A program made the translations under genes and the position numbers. From NCBI RefSeq assembly GCF_013522725.1, contig NZ_JAAMRF010000001.1:186001-250000 (forward strand): a DNA stretch of 64,000 bases, given 5' to 3'. Shown here one piece after another: positions 8,861-16,020 of this stretch. Under the pieces are notes generated by a model that was not told where the DNA came from, did no database searches, and saw only the letters and a list, made by a program, of their open reading frames with translations. Source of the stretch: Stutzerimonas azotifigens. Lineage in GTDB: Bacteria; Pseudomonadota; Gammaproteobacteria; Pseudomonadales; Pseudomonadaceae. The first letter of the stretch is position 1, and each line of letters opens with the position of its first letter.

Positions 8861-10306
8861 TCAGAGCAGGTTGAACGGGAAGGTGCTGACGATGCGCAAT
8901 TCGTCGACGCTGCCGTCGATCTGGTCCTTGCTCGCCCGGTGGGACATATACATCACCTTGAAGGTGCTGTCCTTCAAGGCGCCGCCCTGCACCTTGTAAC
9001 CGCCGGTGATGCCGTACTCATGATGACGCTCACCGTCCATCGCGCGCACTTCGGCGTAGTTACCGTAGGCGCCGTTGCGGTCGCCGTCGTAATGAGTGCC
9101 GTCGATGTCCCAGCCCTTGGCATACCACAGCGCGGTGGTGAACCCGGGAATGCCGAAGTAGCTCCAGTCGGTGTCGTAGCGGATCTGCGCGGATTTCTCG
9201 TTCGGGCTGTTGAAGTCCGACAGAAGCGAGTTGGCCAGGTAGATGGCCGCAGTCTCGTGAACGTAGTCGAAGTACTCATCGCCGTCGACCTGCTGCCAGG
9301 CCAGCGTTAGCCCGTGGGCCTGATGGCCGAGGGTGAACGCCAGGCTCCAGGTGTTGTTGTCGATGTAGCCGGCCTCGCGCGAACCGGTGTCGGTGGTACG
9401 GTAGCCATTGAAGGCGGTGCGCAACGATAGGGTCTCGCGGTCGCCCAGGTCGTGGGTGATGCCCAGGTAATACTGGTTCCAGACATCCTCGAAGCGGCCA
9501 GCATAGGCAGAAATCTCGAGGTCGTCGGCCGCCTTGTAGGTGCCGCCGAGGTAGTTGTAGCGGTCGCCGCGGGCTTCGCGGGTGCCGTATTCGGTGGTCA
9601 GCGGCTCGTCGCCGGAGCCGGTCCGCGGGCTCACGCGACGGAAGCTGCCGGCCTGCAGGGCGAGGTCGTCCAGCTCCTCGCTGGTCACCGCGTAGCCGGT
9701 GAAGCTCGACGGCAGGGCGCGGTTGTCGATGTAGTTGAACACGGGCGTGTCGACCAGGAAGCGCCCGGCCTTGAGCTCGGTGTTGGAGACACGCAGGCGC
9801 ACGTCCGCGACGCCCAGCTTGGACCACTCGTCCACGCCACGGCCCTCGCTGGCCAGGGTGCGATTGCCGCCACCACCGATGCGCCCCTTGCCGCGTTCGA
9901 GGTTGATCGCGTTGAAGGCGGCGATATCCACACCGATACCCACCGGGCCCTGGGTGTAGCCGGAGCTGTATTTGAGCACGGTGCCCTGCACCCAGGCGCG
10001 GCGGGTATGGGTCAGTTCCGAACCGCCGTCCTTGGGGATGCGAAAGTAGAAGCTGTCCTGCATCTGCTCGCGGGAGGCGAAATTGCGGGTGGTCAGCGTC
10101 AGCTCCTGGCCCTCGAAGAAGCCGGTGGCGCCGGCCTGGCCACGCACGGGCTCGTCGACCGTCGGGAGCCGCTGGATTTCGGTCACCGGGCTTGGGTTTT
10201 CCGGCGTCGGGGTGACGTCTGGCTGGGTTTCGAGGCTCTGGGCATGGACGCTCATTGCGATCAGGCTCAGACCGAGGATGCTGCCGGTACGAAAGGGGTG
10301 CTTCAT
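8861..10306 (-). CDS. opdP: OprD-family dipeptide porin (OpdP-like)
   Basis: Outer-membrane porin of 481 aa. The signal peptide ends near residue 22 (SVHAQS). The rest is an OprD-type 18-strand barrel rich in short aromatic strands and ends in NLL. The position between dppA3 and dppA4 is that of PA4501 (OpdP/OpdD), a glycine-glutamate dipeptide porin, so diffusion of dipeptides across the outer membrane is the expected role. The ATG at 10306 is chosen because it starts the signal peptide; upstream in-frame codons would place charged sequence before it. The 218 bp upstream may hold its own promoter. Confidence 0.88.
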   Translation of the reverse strand: MKHPFRTGSILGLSLIAMSVHAQSLETQPDVTPTPENPSPVTEIQRLPTVDEPVRGQAGATGFFEGQELTLTTRNFASREQMQDSFYFRIPKDGGSELTHTRRAWVQGTVLKYSSGYTQGPVGIGVDIAAFNAINLERGKGRIGGGGNRTLASEGRGVDEWSKLGVADVRLRVSNTELKAGRFLVDTPVFNYIDNRALPSSFTGYAVTSEELDDLALQAGSFRRVSPRTGSGDEPLTTEYGTREARGDRYNYLGGTYKAADDLEISAYAGRFEDVWNQYYLGITHDLGDRETLSLRTAFNGYRTTDTGSREAGYIDNNTWSLAFTLGHQAHGLTLAWQQVDGDEYFDYVHETAAIYLANSLLSDFNSPNEKSAQIRYDTDWSYFGIPGFTTALWYAKGWDIDGTHYDGDRNGAYGNYAEVRAMDGERHHEYGITGGYKVQGGALKDSTFKVMYMSHRASKDQIDGSVDELRIVSTFPFNLL

Positions 10307-10490
10307 TGCATGGCTTCCTGTTTCAGTTCTTGTTGAACGCAACGACACCCAGCCCTGCCGGATCCGGTCTGATGACGGGTCTGGGGCATGACGACGAGCA
10401 TCCTTGCGGACTTTTGGCAGGCGTGCGGAAACACTCACCGGTCTTTGCCGGTAGAGCGAAAAAAACGTCTTGTTATGGAATTGGAAGGTT

Positions 10491-10519
10491 GCGGTGGGCG
10501 GTCAGGGCCCGCCCACCGC
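10491..10519 (-). repeat. Hairpin downstream of dppA3
   Basis: GCGGTGGGCG (10491-10500) pairs perfectly with CGCCCACCGC (10510-10519), loop of 9. It starts only 6 bp after the dppA3 stop. Without a following T-run it is more likely a partial terminator or mRNA stabiliser that lets dppA3 be expressed above the genes downstream. Confidence 0.6.
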
Positions 10520-10524
10520 CAGGT

Positions 10525-12126
10525 TCAACGGGTGTTCTCGACCCCGTAGAAGGAGTTGCGTCCGAAGGGGCTGATCTCGAAACCCTTCACGCTGGTGCGC
10601 ATCGGCTGGTACACCGTGGAATGCGCGATCGGGGTGATCGGGACTTGTTCCTTGAGGCGATGCTGGGCCTTGACGTAGAGCTCCGTGCGCTCGGCCTGGT
10701 CGGTGACGCGCTTGGCTGCCGTGACCAGCTTGTCGTATTCGGGATCGCACCACTTGGAGAAGTTGTTGCCGTCCACCGAGTCGCAGCCATAGAGCGTGCC
10801 GAGCCAGTTGTCCGGGTCACCGTTGTCGCCAGTCCAGCCGATCAGCATGGCGTCGTGCTCGCCAGCGTGGGCACGTTTGATGTACTCGCCCCATTCGTAG
10901 CTGACGATGCGCGCCTTGATCCCGACTTTGGCCCAGTCGGCCTGCAGCATCTCGGCCATCAGCTTGGCGTTGGGGTTATAGGGCCGCTGTACCGGCATCG
11001 CCCACAGCGTGATCTCGGTGCCTTCGGCGACGCCGGCGGCCCTGAGCATCTCGCGGGCCTTGTCCGGGTCGTAGGCGGCGTCCTTGATCGTCTCGTCATA
11101 GGACCACTGGGTCGGTGGCATGGCGTTGACCGCCAGCTGGCCGGCGCCCTGGTAGACCGCTTCGATGATGGACGCCTTGTTTACCGCCATGTCCAGCGCC
11201 TGGCGCACTTCGAGCTTGTCGAACGGCGCGCGGGTAACGTTGTAGGCGATATAGCCCAGGTTGTAGCCGGGCTCGGTGGGGACGTTGAGGTTCGGGTCCT
11301 TGAGCAGCGCTTCGAGGTCGGCCGGACGCGGGTTCAGAGTGATCTGGCATTCGCCTGCGCGCAGCTTCTGGGCACGCACCGAGGCGTCGGTGCTGATGGC
11401 GAAGATCAGGTTGTCGAGCTTGACGTCGCTCGGGTTCCAGTACTCCTTGTTGCCCTTGAAGCGGATCTGGGCGTCCTTCTGGTAACGGCTGAACACGAAC
11501 GGGCCGGTGCCGATCGGCTTCTGGTTGATCTCCGAAGCCTTGCCGCTTTCGAGCAGCTGGTTGGCGTATTCGGCGGAGTGGATGGCGGCGAAGTTCATCG
11601 CCAGGTTTTGGATGAAGGCGGCGTCCACGTTGTTCAGGACGAATTTCACGGTCAGGTCGTCGACCTTTTCGATACTCGCGATGTTCTTGTCCAGGCCCAT
11701 GTCGACGAAGTAGGGGAACTCAGTGGCGTAGGCCTTGCGGAACGGATGCTCCCTGTCGAGCATGCGATTGAAGGTGAACAGCACGTCGTCGGCGTTGAAG
11801 TCACGCGTCGGCTTGAAATATTCGGTGCTGTGGAAGCGTACGCCGGGGCGCAGCTTGAAAGTGTAGGTGAGGCCGTCTTCGCTGATCTGCCATTCGGTCG
11901 CCAGCGCCGGCTCGGCCTTGGTGCCGCCGCGCTCGAACTGGGCCAGGCGATTGAACACCGTTTCGGAGGCCGCATCGAAGTCGGTGCCGGTGGTGTACTG
12001 GCCGGGATCGAAACCGCCTGGGCTGCCCTCGGAGCAGTAGACCAGGTTGCTGGCCGCATAGCTGAGAGGCGAACCGAGGATCAGTCCAGCTGCGAGCAAA
12101 GCCCGGATTGGGGTGTTCAAGCGCAT
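10525..12126 (-). CDS. dppA3: Periplasmic dipeptide-binding protein DppA3
   Basis: Solute-binding protein family 5 (533 aa). The signal peptide ends near residue 24 (LSYAA), then NLVYCSEGSPGGFDPG. It is very close to DppA1 along its whole length (shared SEGSP-GFDPG, NADDVLFTF, DAAFIQN). The ATG at 12126 is chosen over one 12 bp upstream because only it has a TGAGG at the right distance. It is the first gene of the probable dppA3-opdP-dppA4-dppBCDF run. A promoter and two dyad operators for PsdR lie about 150-200 bp upstream. Confidence 0.9.
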   Translation of the reverse strand: MRLNTPIRALLAAGLILGSPLSYAASNLVYCSEGSPGGFDPGQYTTGTDFDAASETVFNRLAQFERGGTKAEPALATEWQISEDGLTYTFKLRPGVRFHSTEYFKPTRDFNADDVLFTFNRMLDREHPFRKAYATEFPYFVDMGLDKNIASIEKVDDLTVKFVLNNVDAAFIQNLAMNFAAIHSAEYANQLLESGKASEINQKPIGTGPFVFSRYQKDAQIRFKGNKEYWNPSDVKLDNLIFAISTDASVRAQKLRAGECQITLNPRPADLEALLKDPNLNVPTEPGYNLGYIAYNVTRAPFDKLEVRQALDMAVNKASIIEAVYQGAGQLAVNAMPPTQWSYDETIKDAAYDPDKAREMLRAAGVAEGTEITLWAMPVQRPYNPNAKLMAEMLQADWAKVGIKARIVSYEWGEYIKRAHAGEHDAMLIGWTGDNGDPDNWLGTLYGCDSVDGNNFSKWCDPEYDKLVTAAKRVTDQAERTELYVKAQHRLKEQVPITPIAHSTVYQPMRTSVKGFEISPFGRNSFYGVENTR

Positions 12127-12272
12127 GCAAAACCTCATTTGTTTTTTCTAGTCTTTTGAGGGGCGGTGGTGACCGCTCGTGATCGCTGCCGTCGCGTGCC
12201 TGACGATCCTGCCAGTGCTACGAGAACTACCGGGCCAGCAGCCAATGTAGCGGCTGCGTGAAGCTGGGCTGA

Positions 12273-12293
12273 AAATTAAGTCATGCTGAAATT
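12273..12293. promoter_or_regulatory. Candidate PsdR operator 1
   Basis: Imperfect dyad with half-sites TTAAG and CTGAA separated by 5 bp. It shares the TTAAG-N5-CTnAA layout with the sites at 12305-12325 and 13043-13061. Its centre is 32 bp from operator 2, about three helical turns. Confidence 0.5.
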
Positions 12294-12301
12294 ACGGTCA
12301 A
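12273..12301 (-). promoter_or_regulatory. Candidate promoter of dppA3
   Basis: On the minus strand TTGACC (12301-12296) is a near-consensus -35. A 17-bp spacer leads to TAATTT (12278-12273) as a weaker -10. Operator 1 covers the -10 and spacer, and operator 2 lies just upstream of the -35. The predicted start is near 12266, giving a leader of about 140 nt. Confidence 0.5.
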
Positions 12302-12304
12302 CAA

Positions 12305-12325
12305 AAATTAAGCAGTGCTAAATTT
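12305..12325. promoter_or_regulatory. Candidate PsdR operator 2
   Basis: Dyad AAATTAAG-N5-CTAAATTT, 7 of 8 paired positions. It uses the same half-sites and spacing as the other two candidates flanking psdR. Confidence 0.55.
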
Positions 12326-12369
12326 TGTCGTCATATTGGTGCGTTAGTGAGTCACTTTGGTGCAATTGC

Positions 12370-12933
12370 CTAGCGATTGCTGTGATCGTCGAACAACACC
12401 ATGGTGGTGACCGTCAGTACTTCGGCAACCTCGTCGCCAACGTTCGCAAGGTGGTGCGCCTTGCCCGCATCGAAGTGGATCGAGTCCCCGCTGGCCAGCG
12501 GGTATTCGCGCCCGTCGACGCTGTAGACGATGCGCCCGGACAGCACATAGGCGAACTCGGCACCCTCGTGGGAAATCAGCTCGGACTGGTAGCCGACCGG
12601 CATGCTCATCTTCACCGCGTTGATCTGGTTGCCGGGAAAGCTGCTCGACAGGCGCTCGTAAGCCAGCGGCTGGCCTTCGATGGTGTAACGCACCCGTTCC
12701 CCCTGGTGCGAATCGGGCTGGGGCTGCGCCGGCTGGTCGAACAGCACGTTCATCGGCACGCCGAGGGATTTGGAGATGCTGGCCAGGGATGAGATGGACA
12801 CGCCGGTAAGGTTGCGCTCGGCCTGGGAGAGGAAGCTGGCCGTGAGCCCGGACTCGCTGGCCACCTGGTTGAGCGTCTTGTTGGCGGCCCGCCGGTAGCG
12901 GCGCAAGCGCTCGCCGATGCGATCTACGGACAT
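12370..12933 (-). CDS. psdR: Dipeptide-locus regulator PsdR (XRE-HTH plus cupin)
   Basis: Regulator of 187 aa with an N-terminal XRE-type helix-turn-helix (about residues 6-60, with LNQVASESGLTASFLSQAER as helices 2-3) and a C-terminal cupin_2 sensor domain (about residues 110-180). It occupies the position of PA4499, PsdR, known in P. aeruginosa as the repressor of the dpp genes and mdpA and as a locus where cheater-selected mutations raise dipeptide use. It lies between dppA3 (same strand) and mdpA (divergent). Operators are visible on both sides. The ATG lacks a strong Shine-Dalgarno; AAGGG lies 11 bp upstream. Confidence 0.9.
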   Translation of the reverse strand: MSVDRIGERLRRYRRAANKTLNQVASESGLTASFLSQAERNLTGVSISSLASISKSLGVPMNVLFDQPAQPQPDSHQGERVRYTIEGQPLAYERLSSSFPGNQINAVKMSMPVGYQSELISHEGAEFAYVLSGRIVYSVDGREYPLASGDSIHFDAGKAHHLANVGDEVAEVLTVTTMVLFDDHSNR

Positions 12934-12960
12934 AAAAAATCGGCCCTTGGGAAAGGAGTC

Positions 12961-12966
12961 AGTATA
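12961..12966 (-). promoter_or_regulatory. Candidate -10 element of psdR
   Basis: TATACT on the minus strand matches TATAAT at five positions. A weak -35 (TTCGCA) lies 16 bp upstream. It is 28 bp from the psdR ATG, giving a short leader. Confidence 0.4.
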
Positions 12967-13032
12967 CCGGTCAGCGGAGCGCTGCGAAGGCGTCCGTGAT
13001 GCTGGCTGATTGCAGCGTTTTGCAGAAAAGCT

Positions 13033-13061
13033 TTGCTTGAAAATTTAAGCTGTACTTAAAT
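13033..13061 (+). promoter_or_regulatory. Candidate promoter of mdpA
   Basis: TTGCTT (13033-13038), a 17-bp spacer and TTAAAT (13056-13061). The perfect dyad at 13043-13061 covers the spacer and -10, the placement expected for a repressor site. The predicted start near 13068 supports the second ATG of mdpA as the true start. Confidence 0.45.
13043..13061. promoter_or_regulatory. Candidate PsdR operator 3 (perfect dyad)
   Basis: ATTTAAG-CTGTA-CTTAAAT is a perfect 7+5+7 palindrome between the divergent psdR and mdpA genes. It is the best of the three related sites and gives the consensus TTAAG-N5-CTTAA. Confidence 0.6.
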
Positions 13062-13095
13062 CTGGCCGCACATGCACATCGATCGGAGTGGAAAG

Positions 13096-14325
13096 ATGAC
13101 CTTGGGAGTCGGGGGCAGTACGCCTGAACAGGCGCTGGCGCGGTTACGCGACATGACGGCGGGCGCTCAGCCCATCGCGCTGGACGAGTACCGAGCCCGG
13201 CTCGACCGCGCCCAGGCGCGGATGCGTGAACTGGGCATCGGCGCCTTGTTCATCGGCGCCGGCAGCAATCTCGAATACTTCACCGGCGTGCGCTGGAGCC
13301 CCAGCGAGCGGATGGTCGGTGCGATCCTGCCCGCCGAGGGAGCGCTGGAATACCTGGCGCCTGCCTTCGAAGAGGGCACCATCCTCGATTTCCAGGTGGT
13401 CGAAGGCCCGGTGCGCCTATGGCAGGAGCACGAAAGCCCCTATCGCCTGCTGCTCGAGCGGCTTCAGGCGCTGGGCGTGGTCGGTAATCGCCAGGCGCCT
13501 GGCCGGGTGGGAATCTGCTCGTCGCTGCCGTTCTTCATGTACGACGGTATCCGCCAGTTGACGATGGGTTACGAATTCGTCGATGCGGGCGTCGTGACCG
13601 GCTACTGCCGCCAGCGCAAGTCGGCGTCCGAGATCGCCCTGATGCAGCGCGCCAAGGACATGACCCTGGAAGTGCACAAGGCCGCCGCCAGCATCCTGCG
13701 CGAAGGCATCACCACCGCTGAGGTGAGCGAATTCATCCACCAGGCGCACCGCGCGGTCGGCGCGACAGGCTCGTACTTCTGCATCGTGCTGTTCGGCCCG
13801 GCCAGCGCCTTTCCCCATGGTGTCAAGCATGTGCAGACCCTGCAGCGCGGCGACATGGTGCTGATCGACACCGGCTGCCGGCTGCACGGCTACCTGTCGG
13901 ACATCACCCGCAGCTATGTCTTCGGCGAGCCGAACGAGCGCCAGCGGGCCTTCTGGAACATGGAAAAGGACGCTCAGCTCGCGGCCTTCGCCGCCGCCCG
14001 GCTCGGCGCACGTTGCGAAGAAGTGGACGAGGCCGCCCGCGCGTCCCTCGAAGCCGATGGCCTCGGTCCCGGTTATCTGCTGCCTGGTCTGCCGCACCGC
14101 ACCGGGCACGGCATCGGCCTGGAAATTCATGAAGGCCCCTACCTGGTTCGCGGAGACGAGACGCCGTTGGACGTCGGCATGTGCCTGAGCAACGAGCCGA
14201 TGATCTGCGTACCCGGCGAGTTCGGCATCCGCCTGGAAGATCATTTCTACATGAGCGAAAGCGGCCCGCGCTGGTTCACCGAGCCAAGCCACAGCGTTGA
14301 TGATCCCTTCGGCCTGCAGCGCTAG
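13096..14325 (+). CDS. mdpA: M24 metallopeptidase MdpA (dipeptidase-type)
   Basis: Cytoplasmic M24 (pita-bread) metallopeptidase of 409 aa. The N-terminal creatinase-like domain is followed by a catalytic domain with the five metal ligands in order: IDTGC and SDITRS (Asp), HGIGLEIHEG (His), NEPMI (Glu) and RLEDHF (Glu). In P. aeruginosa its counterpart PA4498 (MdpA) is controlled by PsdR and helps digest imported dipeptides. The ATG at 13096 with GGAG seven bases upstream is preferred over the ATG at 13072, which has no ribosome site and lies almost at the predicted transcript start. Its stop is 12 bp from the convergent dppA2 stop. Confidence 0.88.
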   Translation: MTLGVGGSTPEQALARLRDMTAGAQPIALDEYRARLDRAQARMRELGIGALFIGAGSNLEYFTGVRWSPSERMVGAILPAEGALEYLAPAFEEGTILDFQVVEGPVRLWQEHESPYRLLLERLQALGVVGNRQAPGRVGICSSLPFFMYDGIRQLTMGYEFVDAGVVTGYCRQRKSASEIALMQRAKDMTLEVHKAAASILREGITTAEVSEFIHQAHRAVGATGSYFCIVLFGPASAFPHGVKHVQTLQRGDMVLIDTGCRLHGYLSDITRSYVFGEPNERQRAFWNMEKDAQLAAFAAARLGARCEEVDEAARASLEADGLGPGYLLPGLPHRTGHGIGLEIHEGPYLVRGDETPLDVGMCLSNEPMICVPGEFGIRLEDHFYMSESGPRWFTEPSHSVDDPFGLQR

Positions 14326-14337
14326 CCGCAGGCCAGA

Positions 14338-15954
14338 TCAGCGCACCAGACGCACCCGTGCGTAGTTGTTCGAGCCCAGCGGGCTGAGGCTGAAGCCTTC
14401 CACTTCGCGGCGCATCACGATGAACTGCTTCGGATGCGCCAGCGGTACCCAGGGCGCCTGCTGGTGGAAAATCGCCAGCGCCTGGCGATAGAGCGCCGCG
14501 CGGTCGCTCTGGTCGGTGCTGCGGCGGGCGCGAGTCAGCAGCTTGTCGAACCCGTGGTCGCACCAGCCAGCCTGGTTCTCGCCGGAGCGCGCCGCGGCGC
14601 AGGACAGGTTCGGCGTGAGGAAATTGTCCGGATCGCCGTTGTCGCCGGACCAGCCCATGAATACCAGGTCATGTTCGCCGTTCTTGGCACGCTTGATCAG
14701 CTCACCCCATTCGAACACCCGTACGTCCGCCTGGATGCCCAGCGCGGCGAGATCGGCCTGCAGCATCTGCGCGCCGATGCCCGGGTTGGGGTTGGTCGGT
14801 CCGCCGCCGGGACGCGTCCAGATCGACAGCTTGAAGCCCTCCGCAAGGCCGGCCTCGGCGAGCAGTTCGCGAGCGCGCTGCGGGTCGTAGGGCCAGCCCT
14901 GGAGGTTCGGGTCATGGCCCCAGAGCATCGGCGGGTAGGGCGCCACCGCGGGGCTGGCGCCGTCCTCGCCGAATTGGGCGCGCAGGTAGGCCTGCTTGTC
15001 GAAGGCGAGGTTGATCGCCTGGCGCACGCGCACGTCATCGAGCGGTGGATGGCGCACGTTGAGGCCGATATAGGCCACCAGCAGCGAATCGAGCGCCATC
15101 ACCTTGAGCCGGTCGTCCTCGCGCAGCGCGGGGATGTCCACCGGCCGGGGATAGACTGCGATCTGGCAACCGCCGGCCTTGAGCATCTGCTGGCGGATGT
15201 TGGGATCGGGGGTGATGGCGAACACCAGGCGCTCGATCGCCGGTGCTCCGTTCCAGTAGTCGGGATGGGCCGCGAAGCGCACCTGAGCGTCCTTGGCGTA
15301 GCGTTGAAACACGAACGGGCCGGTGCCGATGGGCTGGCTGTTGAGTCGCTGCGGGGTACCGGCGGCGAGCAGCCTGTCGGCGTACTCGGCGGAATAGATC
15401 GAGGCGAAGCCCATCGCCAGGTTGGCCAGGAAAGGCGCCTCGGGATGACGCAGGGTGAAGCGCACGGTCAGTTCGTCGAGCTTGTCGATGCGTTCGATGA
15501 GCTCGGCCATTCCCATGGCTTCGGCAAACGGATAGCCGCGCTCGGACAGGCTGTGCCAGGGGTGCTCCGGATCGAGCTGGCGGTTGAAGCTCCAGAGCAC
15601 GTCGTCGGCATTCAAGGGCCGACTCGGCGTGAACCACTCGGTGCGATGAAACGGCACGCTCGGGCGCAGGTGAAAGGTATAGCGCAGGCCGTCGGTGGAT
15701 ACGTCCCAGCGCTGGGCCAGGCCCGGAACCAGCTCGGCGCTGCCAGGGGCGAAATGCACGAGGCGGTCGAACAGGGTTTCGGCGGATGCGTCGGCGGTGG
15801 CTGCGGCGGTGAACTGGACCACGTCGAAGCCTTCGGGGCTGGCTTCGCTGCAGACCACCAGGCCTTCTGCGGCATGGACCATTGGCACGCTGACGAGTGC
15901 GGCGGCTAGTGCGGCGCATGCAGCACGCAAACGAAGGGCAGGAGTCATGGGCAT
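14338..15954 (-). CDS. dppA2: Periplasmic dipeptide-binding protein DppA2
   Basis: Solute-binding protein family 5 (538 aa). The signal peptide ends at MVHAAEG and the mature protein starts LVVCSEASPEGFDVVQ. It belongs with DppA4 by shared wording (PFHRT, NADDVLWSFNRQLDPEHPWH, PEAPFLANLAM). Of three possible ATGs the one at 15954 has GAGGG at the right distance. It faces mdpA tail to tail and lies downstream of dppA1 with a strong hairpin between. It corresponds to PA4497 by position. Confidence 0.88.
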   Translation of the reverse strand: MPMTPALRLRAACAALAAALVSVPMVHAAEGLVVCSEASPEGFDVVQFTAAATADASAETLFDRLVHFAPGSAELVPGLAQRWDVSTDGLRYTFHLRPSVPFHRTEWFTPSRPLNADDVLWSFNRQLDPEHPWHSLSERGYPFAEAMGMAELIERIDKLDELTVRFTLRHPEAPFLANLAMGFASIYSAEYADRLLAAGTPQRLNSQPIGTGPFVFQRYAKDAQVRFAAHPDYWNGAPAIERLVFAITPDPNIRQQMLKAGGCQIAVYPRPVDIPALREDDRLKVMALDSLLVAYIGLNVRHPPLDDVRVRQAINLAFDKQAYLRAQFGEDGASPAVAPYPPMLWGHDPNLQGWPYDPQRARELLAEAGLAEGFKLSIWTRPGGGPTNPNPGIGAQMLQADLAALGIQADVRVFEWGELIKRAKNGEHDLVFMGWSGDNGDPDNFLTPNLSCAAARSGENQAGWCDHGFDKLLTRARRSTDQSDRAALYRQALAIFHQQAPWVPLAHPKQFIVMRREVEGFSLSPLGSNNYARVRLVR

Positions 15955-15981
15955 CGCCAACCCTCGCATGTGGAGCCGGTG

Positions 15982-16009
15982 GCAGGCGCCGACGGGTGTC
16001 GGCGCCTGC
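15982..16009 (-). repeat. Perfect 12-bp hairpin between dppA1 and dppA2
   Basis: GCAGGCGCCGAC (15982-15993) pairs perfectly with GTCGGCGCCTGC (15998-16009), loop GGGT. It starts 11 bp after the dppA1 stop and no T-run follows. Probably a partial terminator or 3'-end stabiliser for dppA1. Confidence 0.65.
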
Positions 16010-16020
16010 GCGGAGTGTCG

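Noticed and set aside
10255..12159. Open frame of 634 codons antisense to dppA3
   Set aside because: Shadow of a GC-rich gene. Similar mirror frames lie opposite dppA1 (15970-17622), dppA2 (14434-15909) and dppA4, and their sequences resemble each other only because the dppA genes do.
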